Of a stretch of 35,566 nt of DNA, positions 7,479-15,930 are shown piece after piece. The stretch spans positions 1-35,566 of the forward strand of contig DATLEZ010000151.1 in assembly GCA_035525055.1 (NCBI GenBank). Direction: 5' to 3'. Position 1 is the first letter of the stretch. Every line of letters starts with the position of its first letter. The notes beneath the pieces are model-generated. The model worked only from the letters and a program-made list of their open reading frames with translations. It did no database searches and was not told the origin of the DNA. The position numbers and the translations under genes were made by a program. This DNA is from DATEEG01 sp035525055. Lineage in GTDB: Bacteria; Actinomycetota; Acidimicrobiia; Spongiisociales; ZC4RG35.

Positions 7479-7970
7479 TTACCGGGCGCCCCAGTCGTAG
7501 CTTTGTTTTTCGAGTCTCAGGTAGGTGAAGGCTTCGCTGGCCTCGACTACGGGCATGCTGCGTATCGAACTCAGGACCTGGAGGAAGTGGTTGTTGTCTT
7601 CGGCCACGATCTCGGCGAGGAGATCGAAGCGACCCGTTGTGATCACCAGGTAATCGACCTCGGGCAGGCGGCCGATCTCGGCGGCTATCGCCTCGAGGTC
7701 ACCGTTGACCCGGAAACCGACCATCGCCTGGACCGGGAAGCCCATCTTGGTCGGGTCGGTCACGGCCACAATCTGCATTGCACCCGCCTCCAGTAGGGCC
7801 AGCACTCGCTGGCGGGCGGCGGCCGGTGACAACCCGACGACGGGGCCGAGGTCGGCATACGACATCCGCCCGTCCTCCTGAAGATGGCGGATGATCGACT
7901 TGTCGATCTCGTCGAGTGCGAGAACGGTCTTGTCGTTCGCCCTGCGAAGCGATCTAACTGTTACGGTCAT
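7479..7970 (-). CDS. Lrp/AsnC-family transcriptional regulator
   Basis: A 163-residue feast/famine regulator. Residues about 20-70 (LDEIDKSIIRHLQEDGRMSY...GLSPAAARQRVLALLEAG) form the winged helix-turn-helix, and residues about 80-160 form the RAM ligand-sensing domain (VQAMVGFRVNGDLEAIAAEI...DYLVITTGRFDLLAEIV). About 15 extra N-terminal residues precede the first helix. It is transcribed away from gabT across a 109-base gap that holds a palindrome in the gabT promoter, so it probably regulates the GABA genes and perhaps itself. The effector is likely an amino acid or GABA-related compound; this is inferred from context only. It is followed at once by structured repeat copy C. Confidence 0.9.
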   Translation of the reverse strand: MTVTVRSLRRANDKTVLALDEIDKSIIRHLQEDGRMSYADLGPVVGLSPAAARQRVLALLEAGAMQIVAVTDPTKMGFPVQAMVGFRVNGDLEAIAAEIGRLPEVDYLVITTGRFDLLAEIVAEDNNHFLQVLSSIRSMPVVEASEAFTYLRLEKQSYDWGAR

Positions 7971-7989
7971 TGCCTGGCCTCATTCTCAT

Positions 7990-8018
7990 TTGCCCTTGCC
8001 CGAACGGCAAGCGATACT
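7990..8018 (+). promoter_or_regulatory. Probable gabT promoter with operator palindrome in the spacer
   Basis: TTGCCC (7990-7995) and GATACT (8013-8018) are spaced by exactly 17 bases, giving a plausible sigma-70-type promoter with an expected start near 8025. The perfect palindrome CTTGCC-CGAAC-GGCAAG (7995-8011) fills the spacer. A regulator bound there would block polymerase; the adjacent Lrp/AsnC-type gene is the obvious candidate. Confidence 0.5.
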
Positions 8019-8079
8019 GCCGTAGATTTACCACAAGACGAGCGTTTCGATTGCCTCTAGCACCGGGGTGAACCGATAA

Positions 8080-9441
8080 ATGACTACAACTGCCACCAGC
8101 ATCCGCCTTCTCACCGACATTCCCGGCCCCAAGAGTCGTGCGATCCTGGCCCGTCGAGAGGCTGCCACTCCCCAGGGCAACGCCAAATTGACCCCGGTCA
8201 GCATCGACTCCGCCCACGGTTCGGTGGTGATCGATGTCGACGGGAATCATTTTATTGACCTGGCCGGCGGCATCGGCGTCCTGGCCGTTGGCCACACTCC
8301 CGAGCGGGTCGTGGCGGCGCTGCAGGAGCAGGCAGCCAAGCTGATCCACATGTGCGCGATCGTCTCAACCTACGAGCCATTCGTAGCAGTGGCCGAGCGC
8401 CTCAATCAGCTTGCACCGGGTGACTTCTCCAAGAAGACCGTCCTGATGAACACCGGGGCGGAGGCTGTGGAGACCGCCGTCCACATCGCCCGTGCTCACC
8501 AGAAACGTCAGGGCATCGTCGTCTTCGAGGGCGCGTTCCACGGTCGCACCAACCTCACGATGTCCATGACCTCGAAGTTCAACCTCTTCAAGAAGGGCTT
8601 CGGGCCTTTCGCTCCCGAGGTCTACCGCTTCCCGTTCCCCAACGTCTACCGACGTCCGCTCGGCATGTCCGAGGACGCGTTCGTCGATTGGCACCTCAGC
8701 CTTCTCGACCAGAGTTTCGTCGCACAGGTCGACCCTTCCCACGTCGCAGCGATCTTTGTGGAACCCGTGCAGGGTGAAGGCGGGTTCGTCCCCGCCCCCT
8801 TCGCCTGGCTCAAGCGGTTGCGGGAGCTGGCCGACGAGCACGGCATCCTCCTGGTCTCCGATGAGATCCAGTCCGGGATGGGAAGGACCGGAACCCTTTG
8901 GGCCATCGATCACTCGGGCGTCATCCCCGACATGATCACCACGGCCAAGTCACTGGCGGCGGGGATGCCGCTCTCGGCGGTGGTTGGTCCTGCCAACGTG
9001 ATGGATGCCCCCCACCCGGGGGGACTGGGAGGCACATATTCGGGTAACCCGCTCGCCTGCGTGGCCGCCCTCGAGGCCGTGGACCAGATCAACCAGCCGG
9101 CTTTTCTGGAACGCTCGGCCGCAGTCGGCCAGCGTCTTCGGATCGCTCTCGACGAGATCCAGGCCGCACATCCGAGTCTGATTGGCGACGTCCGTGGACT
9201 CGGTTCGATGCTCGTGATGGAGTTCGTGAAGGACCCCGTAACCAAGCAACCGTGGGTGGAAGCTACTGCCGCGGTTACGGCCGAGACCGTCAAGCGAGGC
9301 GTCATCACGATCAGGGCCGGTTTGTACTCAAACTGCGTTCGATTCCTCCCGCCGCTCGATATCACCGACGCCCAGCTGGATGAGGCGCTTGACGTGGTCG
9401 CTGCCTCGGTGGACCAGGTCGCCGAGGATCTGGGAACATGA
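8080..9441 (+). CDS. gabT: 4-aminobutyrate aminotransferase
   Basis: PLP-dependent class III aminotransferase converting GABA and 2-oxoglutarate to succinate semialdehyde and glutamate; cytoplasmic. The 453-residue protein has FIDLAGGIGVLAVGHTPERVV, the cofactor phosphate site NTGAEAVETAVHIARAH, FEGAFHGRTNLTMSMTS, the FVEPVQGEGGF strand, the DEIQSGMGRTG Asp and the Schiff-base Lys290 in TTAKSLAAGMPLSAVVG. Length is normal. ATG 8080 follows GGGGTG at a spacing of about 9. It is first in an apparent operon: the next gene starts 7 bases after its stop. The adjoining succinate semialdehyde dehydrogenase supports GABA over ornithine or other omega-amino acids. Confidence 0.88.
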   Translation: MTTTATSIRLLTDIPGPKSRAILARREAATPQGNAKLTPVSIDSAHGSVVIDVDGNHFIDLAGGIGVLAVGHTPERVVAALQEQAAKLIHMCAIVSTYEPFVAVAERLNQLAPGDFSKKTVLMNTGAEAVETAVHIARAHQKRQGIVVFEGAFHGRTNLTMSMTSKFNLFKKGFGPFAPEVYRFPFPNVYRRPLGMSEDAFVDWHLSLLDQSFVAQVDPSHVAAIFVEPVQGEGGFVPAPFAWLKRLRELADEHGILLVSDEIQSGMGRTGTLWAIDHSGVIPDMITTAKSLAAGMPLSAVVGPANVMDAPHPGGLGGTYSGNPLACVAALEAVDQINQPAFLERSAAVGQRLRIALDEIQAAHPSLIGDVRGLGSMLVMEFVKDPVTKQPWVEATAAVTAETVKRGVITIRAGLYSNCVRFLPPLDITDAQLDEALDVVAASVDQVAEDLGT

Positions 9442-9448
9442 GAGCGTC

Positions 9449-10888
9449 ATGAGCATGGACTTTCGTCAATTCATCGGCGGAGAGTGGACCGGCGCCTCCA
9501 ACGGTGGCAGTTGGGAGTTGATCAATCCCGCCACCGAAGAGGTGATCGATCTGCTTCCCTACGGCGACGGAGCCGATGCCGTTGCCGCGTTGGACGCGGC
9601 GTCGGGCGCCTTCCCCGCCTGGAGCGATACCACTCCGTATCAAAGGGCGGCAATTCTGGAACGCACCGCGGCGCTGATCAAGAGCCGGGCTGGCGAGTTC
9701 GCCGAGATCACCACTGCCGAGTCGGGCAAGCCTCTCGATCAAGCCAAGGGGGAGTGGCTGTCGGCGCCGAACTACTTCCTCTGGGCGGCCGAGGAGGCCA
9801 AGCGCGTCTACGGCCGGGTCATCCCGTCGCGCGTGGCCACCCGTCGGATCGATGTGACCTATCGGCCCGTCGGCGTGGTCGGGTTGATAACTGCTTGGAA
9901 CTTCCCCGTCTACAACCAGACCCGGGCGATCAGTTCGGCGCTGGCGGCTGGATGCACGATCGTCTCAAGGCCGAGCGAGTACACACCCAGGTCGGCGATG
10001 CTGATCATGTCCTGCCTCGAGGAGGCGGGACTGCCTGCGGGCGTGGCGAACCTCGTCAACGGGGAGCCCCATCCAATCGGCCAGGTGTTCCTCGACGATC
10101 CCCGCTGCCGCAAAGTCAGTTTCACCGGTTCGACCCGGGTCGGGAAGCTGTTGATGGACGGCGCCTCTCGGACCGTGACCCGTCTGGCTCTGGAGATGGG
10201 CGGCAACGCTCCGGTGATCGTCTTTCCCGATGCCGGCGATTTGGCCAAGGTGGCTGCGGACGGGGTCACGGCCAAGGTTCGCAATGCCGGCCAGGTTTGC
10301 GTTGCCCCCCAGCGCTTCTACGTCCACGACGAAATTGCCGCCGAGTTCGCCGACGTAGCTGTGGCCACGGCCGACCGCCAGGTCGTCGGGGATGGCAACG
10401 ACCCCACCACGACGGTCGGGCCCCTCATCAACGCCACCCAGCGCGATCGGGTGGAGCGCATCGTGCAGGAAACCGTCGATCAAGGCGGCCGGGTCCGTAC
10501 CGGTGGTCAGCGGCTAGACCGGCGGGGTTACTTCTACCAGCCGACGGTCGTCACCGACGTAAAACCCGGGAGCCCTCTCCATGAGGAAGAAGTCTTCGGG
10601 CCTGTCATGCCGATGATCGAGTTCTCGTCGATCGACGAAGTGATTGAGATGGCCAACTCGACTGAGTACGGGTTGGCCGCCTACATCCACACCTCCGACA
10701 TCAATACGGCCCTGCGGGTGTCCGAGCGACTCGACTATGGGATGGTCGGCATCAACGAGTGGAGTGTGGCTCTGCCAGAAGCGCCGTTCGGTGGCATGAA
10801 GCAATCGGGGCTGGGGCGGGAATCAGGCCCGGAAGGCGTCTACGAGTACCTCGAGCCGAAGACCCGTCACTTCGGTGGTGTTTCTTGA
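9449..10888 (+). CDS. gabD: Succinate semialdehyde dehydrogenase (aldehyde dehydrogenase family)
   Basis: Oxidises succinate semialdehyde to succinate with NAD(P)+, completing GABA breakdown. The 479-residue protein has the ALDH catalytic set: Asn in LITAWNFPVYNQ, Glu249 in LALEMGGNAP and nucleophile Cys284 in NAGQVCVAPQRF, with EEVFGPVMPMI and PFGGMKQSGLGRESG toward the end. Substrate is assigned mainly from gabT next door. One oddity: the nearly invariant Lys of the KPSE cofactor-binding motif is Arg174 here (SRPSEYTP), which may alter NAD/NADP preference. Start ATG 9449 is preferred; ATG 9455 is possible. The stop overlaps the TTG start of the following gene. Confidence 0.85.
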   Translation: MSMDFRQFIGGEWTGASNGGSWELINPATEEVIDLLPYGDGADAVAALDAASGAFPAWSDTTPYQRAAILERTAALIKSRAGEFAEITTAESGKPLDQAKGEWLSAPNYFLWAAEEAKRVYGRVIPSRVATRRIDVTYRPVGVVGLITAWNFPVYNQTRAISSALAAGCTIVSRPSEYTPRSAMLIMSCLEEAGLPAGVANLVNGEPHPIGQVFLDDPRCRKVSFTGSTRVGKLLMDGASRTVTRLALEMGGNAPVIVFPDAGDLAKVAADGVTAKVRNAGQVCVAPQRFYVHDEIAAEFADVAVATADRQVVGDGNDPTTTVGPLINATQRDRVERIVQETVDQGGRVRTGGQRLDRRGYFYQPTVVTDVKPGSPLHEEEVFGPVMPMIEFSSIDEVIEMANSTEYGLAAYIHTSDINTALRVSERLDYGMVGINEWSVALPEAPFGGMKQSGLGRESGPEGVYEYLEPKTRHFGGVS

Positions 10889-11976
10889 ACGACCGGCCCA
10901 TCCGGGAACTAATGGTCGGGGGGGATTCCGGTCATCGGGGCAGCGTCCACGGCGCTGCATTCCACAACGAGATCCGGCGCTATACCGAAGAAAGGGTCCG
11001 GCTCTCGGCCAACGGCACGTGGTCGGGGCGGGCAATCACTGCCGACGAGGCAGTGGCGCTAGCCACCGGGATGTTGCCTGCCCATCGCTCTTTTGATCCC
11101 GATCTGTACGAAGAGATGGAAGCGATGGCAATGGCTGCCGGCATCAGCCCCGCCGAGGCGGTAATCGTCGGCGGCTTCACGGATTTCGTCGACGTCCTCC
11201 GGGCCGGGGGTGCCACTGGTCTGGCCGAAGAGGATGATTGCACGGCGGTGATCGTTCCCGATGAACTCGCCGGGGGCGCCGGCTTCCTCGCTCAGACCTG
11301 GGATATGCATGATTCGGCCACCGAGCACGTCACCCTCATCAGAGTGGCGCCGCCCTCGGGCCCTGGTGCTTTGGTCTTCACGACGGTTGGATGCCTTGGC
11401 CAAATCGGGATGAACCAGGCCGGGGTCGCCGTCGGCATCAACAATCTGACAGCTACCAATGGGCAGGTCGGTGTCACCTGGCCATTTGTCGTTCGCAAGG
11501 TCCTGGCCCAGCCGTCGATCGACGACGCCCTGGTGGTTGTGCTCGAGGCCGAACTGGCCGGGGCTCACAACTATCTCCTCTTCGACGAGAGCGGCACCGG
11601 ATACAACATCGAAGCGATGCCCGGGTATAGGGCAGTAACCCGAATGGATCGGGAGCCCCTGGTCCACACCAATCATTGCCTCGACTCCGAGGCCCGCGGG
11701 CTCGAAGCTCCCCGTCCCGGGGATCTGATGAAGTCATCGGTCGATCGGCTGGCGACCGCCTCGGATCTGCTGGCCAAATGGGCTGCGATCGGCGACGCCC
11801 TGACCGAACAGCACATGATCGAGATGACCCGTGAACCCGAAGTCATCTGCCGGCGTTCCACCCCTCCCTATCACAACGAGTCGTCGGGAGCGGCAGTGAT
11901 GAGACCGGGCACCGGCGAGTTCTGGGCTTGCTGGGGAGTCCCGGCCGACAACCAATTCGAAGCCTTCCGGGTGTGA
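10885..11976 (+). CDS. Peptidase C45 / acyl-CoA:6-APA acyltransferase-like N-terminal-nucleophile hydrolase
   Basis: A 363-residue NTN-fold protein of the C45 family, whose members self-cleave before a Cys and then hydrolyse or transfer acyl groups on amides. It shows the N-terminal GDSGHRGSVHGAAFHNEI segment, then EEDDCTAVIVPD, where Cys119 is the expected nucleophile and cleavage site, TWDMHDS, TVGCLGQIGMNQAGVAVGINNL, GAHNYLLFDESGTGYNIEA and LVHTNHCLD. TTG 10885 overlaps the gabD stop by three bases; ATG 10912 is an in-frame alternative that would cut into the first conserved segment. Lying inside the GABA operon between gabD and a GNAT, it probably acts on an N-acyl amine or amino acid, for example by deacylation. 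The substrate is unknown. Confidence 0.75.
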   Translation: MNDRPIRELMVGGDSGHRGSVHGAAFHNEIRRYTEERVRLSANGTWSGRAITADEAVALATGMLPAHRSFDPDLYEEMEAMAMAAGISPAEAVIVGGFTDFVDVLRAGGATGLAEEDDCTAVIVPDELAGGAGFLAQTWDMHDSATEHVTLIRVAPPSGPGALVFTTVGCLGQIGMNQAGVAVGINNLTATNGQVGVTWPFVVRKVLAQPSIDDALVVVLEAELAGAHNYLLFDESGTGYNIEAMPGYRAVTRMDREPLVHTNHCLDSEARGLEAPRPGDLMKSSVDRLATASDLLAKWAAIGDALTEQHMIEMTREPEVICRRSTPPYHNESSGAAVMRPGTGEFWACWGVPADNQFEAFRV

Positions 11977-12647
11977 GCGGGCTCATGAGCGGCCTCCCTA
12001 CGGCTGACGCCCCGTCGGCTGACGGGCTCAGAATCGTCAACTTGACCGCCGACCTGGCCCCGCAATGCGCTGCGCTCGAACTGGCGGCTTTTCCCCATGC
12101 CAACCCGGAAGACCTGCTCAACGAGAAGGACATCAACGTCTACTCGCAGGTGTTTCCGGAGGGGTTCTTTGTTGTCCTCGACGGGGACCGGGTGGCCGGC
12201 CAGGGCGCCGGCATCTTCTTGGACTTCGATTTCAACCACCCCCAGCACACGATCGCCGAGATCACTGGCGACCACCAGTGCGCCAACCACAACCCTGCCG
12301 GGGAGTGGTACTACGGGACCGACATGGTGGTCCATCCCGACTATCGGCGCCGGGGAATCGGAAAACGCCTCTATGAGGTTCGCAAGGAACTGGTTCGCAG
12401 GCACAACAAGAGAGGCATCATTGCCGGTGGGCATATGCCCGGCTACGCAAATCACAAGGACGAGATGGACACTCAGACCTATCTGAACAAGGTGAGGGAG
12501 GGTGAACTCTATGACTCCACCCTCAGCTTCCAGATGGACAACGGGTTCCGGATCGTGACCATCCTTCGCAACTACATACGCGACGAGGTGACCAACGGCG
12601 ATTCGGCCTTGATCGTCTGGGATAACCCCGACTTCAAACCGACCTGA
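11973..12647 (+). CDS. GNAT-family N-acetyltransferase
   Basis: A 224-residue acyltransferase using acetyl-CoA or another acyl-CoA. The acetyl-CoA-binding motif A is WYYGTDMVVHPDYRRRGIGKRLYEVRKEL split over about residues 110-137 (R/Q-x-x-G-x-G/A as RRRGIGKR). It resembles the N-terminal half of bifunctional GNAT/carbon-nitrogen hydrolase proteins found near polyamine and amine genes, but no hydrolase domain follows. GTG 11973 overlaps the stop of the C45 gene (GTGTGA); ATG 11985 is possible. Tight coupling to the C45 amide hydrolase suggests that the two act on the same N-acyl intermediate. The acceptor is unknown. Confidence 0.75.
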   Translation: MSGLMSGLPTADAPSADGLRIVNLTADLAPQCAALELAAFPHANPEDLLNEKDINVYSQVFPEGFFVVLDGDRVAGQGAGIFLDFDFNHPQHTIAEITGDHQCANHNPAGEWYYGTDMVVHPDYRRRGIGKRLYEVRKELVRRHNKRGIIAGGHMPGYANHKDEMDTQTYLNKVREGELYDSTLSFQMDNGFRIVTILRNYIRDEVTNGDSALIVWDNPDFKPT

Positions 12648-12701
12648 AACAAAACCGTTCTTAGTATCCGACGGCGGGCATCCAGAGGAAGGCAGCGGAG
12701 A

Positions 12702-13922
12702 ATGAACCAGATTCAGAGAAAGCAGAGACGGACTCAAAGTAACCAAAGACAGGGAAATCGGGACGCGCTCCTGGCCCTCCTGGCCTCGAACAGGATCGAT
12801 CGGCGCCAGTTCCTCAAGCGGGTCGGGGCCGGCGGGGTCCTGTTGCTTGGTGGTCCGGCGCTTTTGGCGGCGTGTGGCGGGGGTGAGACCGCCGGGACCG
12901 GAGAAGGCAACGCATTGTTTGTCGACAACTGGATTGAATACATCGACGTCGACGACGCAGGGGAGTCCCCGACCTTGCTCCGCTTCGAGGCGGAGTCCGG
13001 CATCGACGTGAGCTACAACGAGGGCGTCAACTCCAACGAGGACTGGTTCGGGAAGTATCAGCCGCAATTGGCGGCGGGTCAGGCGACCGGGATCGACGTC
13101 GTGGTCCTCACCGACTACATGGCTGCCCGGATGATCCGACTCGGCTACGTCGACACCCTCGACCACGCCAACATTCCCAACATGTCCAATCTGGCCGCGG
13201 CCCTGCAAAGCCCCGACTTCGACCCGAGCCGGGATTACACCCTGCCCTGGCAGTCAGGCTTCACCGGCATCGCCTACGACCTCGACCAGACCGGTCGCGA
13301 ACTCACGTCACTCCAGGACATCCTCGACCCGGCCTTCGAGGGGAAGGTGGGTCTTCTGGAGGGCTACAACGACACCGTACCGCTTTTCCTGTTGATGGAG
13401 GGCAAGGATCCGGCGACGGCGAGCGTCGATGACTACGTCGCGGTGTGCGACAGGATTGCCGAAGCGATCGCCTCCGGACAAGTTCGCCAGGTCTACGGCA
13501 ACGACTATCTGGATGCGTTGTTGTCAGGCGACCTCGCCGTCTCCCTCGGATGGTCGGGTGACATTGCCGCCAACCAGGAAAGCGCGCCGAGCCTTCGGTT
13601 CGGTTTTCCTCAGGAAGGCTTCATGGTGTGGAACGACAACATGATGGTCCCCAAGGGATCGGCCAACAAGGCGAATGCCGAGGCCTTCATGAACTTCTAC
13701 TACGACCCGGTCAACGCCGCCGAACTGGCCGCCTATATCTGGTACGTGTCTCCTGTGACTGGAGCCAAGGAGGCGGTTATGGACTTTGCCCCGGAGCTGG
13801 CCGATTCGGAGCTGATCTTCCCGACCGATGCGACCCTGGCCAACGCTCACATCGTCAAGGCTTTCACGGAGGAGGAAGAGGCCATCGTCAATCAGGCAGT
13901 GGCGGCAGCGACGGGAGTGTGA
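12702..13922 (+). CDS. potD: Polyamine ABC transporter substrate-binding lipoprotein
   Basis: Extracytoplasmic binding protein of the PotD/PotF type for spermidine or putrescine. The 406-residue precursor has a long N-terminus, a twin-arginine motif (DRRQFLKR, residues about 33-40), a hydrophobic stretch and a lipobox LLAAC at about residues 55-59, so it is probably Tat-exported and lipid-anchored. The mature part has the type 2 periplasmic-binding fold segments LFVDNWIEYID, TGIDVVVLTDYMAARMI, YTLPWQSGFTGIAYD, GDLAVSLGWSGD and PQEGFMVWNDNMMVPKGS. TAGTAT at 12662-12667 is a possible -10 without a clear -35; GGAG lies just before the ATG. It is the first gene of potDABC, with stop/start overlap to potA. 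Confidence 0.88.
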   Translation: MNQIQRKQRRTQSNQRQGNRDALLALLASNRIDRRQFLKRVGAGGVLLLGGPALLAACGGGETAGTGEGNALFVDNWIEYIDVDDAGESPTLLRFEAESGIDVSYNEGVNSNEDWFGKYQPQLAAGQATGIDVVVLTDYMAARMIRLGYVDTLDHANIPNMSNLAAALQSPDFDPSRDYTLPWQSGFTGIAYDLDQTGRELTSLQDILDPAFEGKVGLLEGYNDTVPLFLLMEGKDPATASVDDYVAVCDRIAEAIASGQVRQVYGNDYLDALLSGDLAVSLGWSGDIAANQESAPSLRFGFPQEGFMVWNDNMMVPKGSANKANAEAFMNFYYDPVNAAELAAYIWYVSPVTGAKEAVMDFAPELADSELIFPTDATLANAHIVKAFTEEEEAIVNQAVAAATGV

Positions 13923-15013
13923 TGGAGAACCAGGCGACCGGGAATGTTCCGGCGGTCGAGCTAGCGAATGTGACCAAGGAGTTCGCCGACTTCAGCGCGG
14001 TGGACGATCTGACCCTCTCCATTGATGACGGTCACTTCTTCGCTTTGCTCGGGCCGAGTGGGTGCGGAAAGACCACGACGCTTCGGATGATCGGCGGCTT
14101 CGAGGATCCGACCTCGGGCACCATTCGCCTGCACGGAGAGGATGTCACCGGCCTCAAGCCCTACAAACGCAAGGTCAACACGGTATTTCAGAGCTACGCC
14201 CTGTTTCCCCACCTGACGATCTTCGAGAACATTGCTTTTGGATTGCGGCGGCAGGGGATCGATCACAGCGAGGTGAAGCGCCGGGTGGGCGACGTTCTCG
14301 ACCTTGTCCAGCTCGGCGGTCGTGAACACCACAAGCCTCGCCAATTGTCGGGTGGACAGCAGCAGCGGGTGGCCGTGGCCCGGGCACTCGTCAACCATCC
14401 CAGGGTGCTCCTGCTCGACGAGCCGCTCGGTGCTCTCGACCTCAAGCTGCGCAAGGAGATGCAGATCGAGTTGAAGCGGATCCAGGGGGAAGTGGGGATC
14501 ACTTTCATCCATGTGACCCACGACCAGGAAGAGGCCATGACCATGGCCGACACGATTGCAGTGATGCACAAAGGTCACATCGAGCGTATGGGGGCGCCGG
14601 TCGAGATTTACGAGGATCCCCTCACGGCGTTCGTTGCCGGTTTCCTCGGGGCGTCCAATCTCATGGGCGGGACCCTCGACGGTTCCACCGGGAGAGTTGC
14701 CCTACCGGGCGGCATCACGATCCACGGCACTCCCTCCAAGCTTCCGGCATCTGGCGGGACCGTTCAGGTCGGAGTGAGGCCGGAGAAGATCAAGCTCTAC
14801 GCCCCCGGGGATGAGTCGGCTCCGGCCAACCGCCTGCCGGCCAAGGTCACCGATGCCAGTTTCATCGGTGTCAGCACGCACTATCTGGTCGACGCCCCGA
14901 TGGTGGGAGAGCTGGCCATCGTGGTCCAGAATCTGGACGATCGCCGTTTTGCGCTCGGTGAGGAAGTGGTCGCCGCCTGGCACCCCGACCACACTTTCGG
15001 CGTAACGACGTGA
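13922..15013 (+). CDS. potA: Polyamine ABC transporter ATP-binding protein
   Basis: ATPase of the polyamine importer, on the cytoplasmic face. The 363-residue protein has Walker A GPSGCGKTTT (about residues 45-54), Q-loop VFQSYALFPHLTI, ABC signature LSGGQQQRVAVARAL, Walker B RVLLLDEPLGALD and the H-loop IHVTHDQEEAMTMAD. A TOBE domain follows from about residue 245 (FVAGFLGASNLMGG, VQVGVRPEKIKLY). Its ATG shares a base with the potD stop (TGATG), and its stop overlaps the potB GTG. Assignment to polyamines rather than another CUT1-like substrate rests on PotD and the neighbouring agmatine and putrescine genes. Confidence 0.92.
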   Translation: MENQATGNVPAVELANVTKEFADFSAVDDLTLSIDDGHFFALLGPSGCGKTTTLRMIGGFEDPTSGTIRLHGEDVTGLKPYKRKVNTVFQSYALFPHLTIFENIAFGLRRQGIDHSEVKRRVGDVLDLVQLGGREHHKPRQLSGGQQQRVAVARALVNHPRVLLLDEPLGALDLKLRKEMQIELKRIQGEVGITFIHVTHDQEEAMTMADTIAVMHKGHIERMGAPVEIYEDPLTAFVAGFLGASNLMGGTLDGSTGRVALPGGITIHGTPSKLPASGGTVQVGVRPEKIKLYAPGDESAPANRLPAKVTDASFIGVSTHYLVDAPMVGELAIVVQNLDDRRFALGEEVVAAWHPDHTFGVTT

Positions 15014-15930
15014 CGGCAGCGGCCCCACTCGTCTCGGCTGAATCGCCCGCGCTGCCACCGGGTAATCCGGCCGCCGCCGTAGCGGTCAAACGGCGCCGGC
15101 GGGTTCCCTATTTCCTGTTGCTGCCGGGCATGGCCTATCTCGTTGTGCTCTATCTGGTCCCCCTGCTCGGCTTGCTGCGCATGGCGCTCCAAACCGGAAA
15201 CCTCCAGGCCGGCTATCAATTCACGTGGGCTTGGGACAACTTCGGCCAGGTCTTCACCACCTACCGGCCCCAACTCCTGCGATCACTCATGTATGCGGTC
15301 GTGGCCACGGTGGTCACGCTCCTCCTCGCCTATCCGCTCGCCTACGCAATCGCCTTTCGGACCGGACGGTGGAAGAACCTGTTTTTGGTTCTGCTGCTGG
15401 TGCCCTTCCTGATTCCCTTCCTACTCCGGACCCTGGCGTGGCGGGTCATCCTCGCCGACCAGGGCGTCGTTGTAGACGCCCTCAAGACTGTTGGTCTCCT
15501 GCCGGGCAACGGTCGACTATTGGCCACGGGTTGGGCGGTGCTGGCCGGCCTCGTCTACAGCTTCCTGCCTTTCATGACCCTGCCCATTTATGTGGCGTTG
15601 GAGAAGATCGACAAATCGTTCCTGGAAGCCGCCGGCGACCTCTATTCCACACCGGCCACAGCCTTTTGGAAGGTCACATGGCCGTTGTCCTTGCCAGGTG
15701 TCATCTCGGGCACCCTCCTCACCGCCATCCCGGCCGCGGGCGACTTCATCAACGTCCAACTGCTTGGCAATCCTCAACAGACGATGATGGGCAACGTCAT
15801 CGAGAACAAGTTCCTCTCGAGCATCGACTATCCGGCGGCAGCGGCAATCTCCATCACTCTGATGGTGGTAATCGTGATCGGGATCATCTTCTACGTTCGG
15901 GGAGTCGGTAGCGAGGACCTGGTGGCGTGA
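15010..15930 (+). CDS. potB: Polyamine ABC transporter permease PotB
   Basis: Inner-membrane permease of the binding-protein-dependent type, 306 residues. About 30 cationic, Ala/Pro-rich residues precede six predicted membrane segments, the first being YFLLLPGMAYLVVLYLVPLL. The cytoplasmic EAA loop that docks PotA is clear near residues 210-235: LEAAGDLYSTPATAFWKVTW, then PLSLPG. The GTG at 15010 overlaps the potA stop (GTGA), and the stop overlaps potC, so the four genes are certainly co-translated. Confidence 0.9.
   Translation: MTAAAPLVSAESPALPPGNPAAAVAVKRRRRVPYFLLLPGMAYLVVLYLVPLLGLLRMALQTGNLQAGYQFTWAWDNFGQVFTTYRPQLLRSLMYAVVATVVTLLLAYPLAYAIAFRTGRWKNLFLVLLLVPFLIPFLLRTLAWRVILADQGVVVDALKTVGLLPGNGRLLATGWAVLAGLVYSFLPFMTLPIYVALEKIDKSFLEAAGDLYSTPATAFWKVTWPLSLPGVISGTLLTAIPAAGDFINVQLLGNPQQTMMGNVIENKFLSSIDYPAAAAISITLMVVIVIGIIFYVRGVGSEDLVA

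Noticed and set aside
7175..7528. 117-codon plus-strand frame in the gene-free interval
   Set aside because: Covers repeat copy C and the palindrome, runs into the lrp gene antisense, and has no family resemblance or ribosome site.
11871..13208. 445-codon open frame on the minus strand
   Set aside because: It lies opposite GNAT, potD and part of the C45 gene, which have clear family motifs. Its own protein has no recognisable domain and a composition typical of an antisense frame in high-GC DNA.
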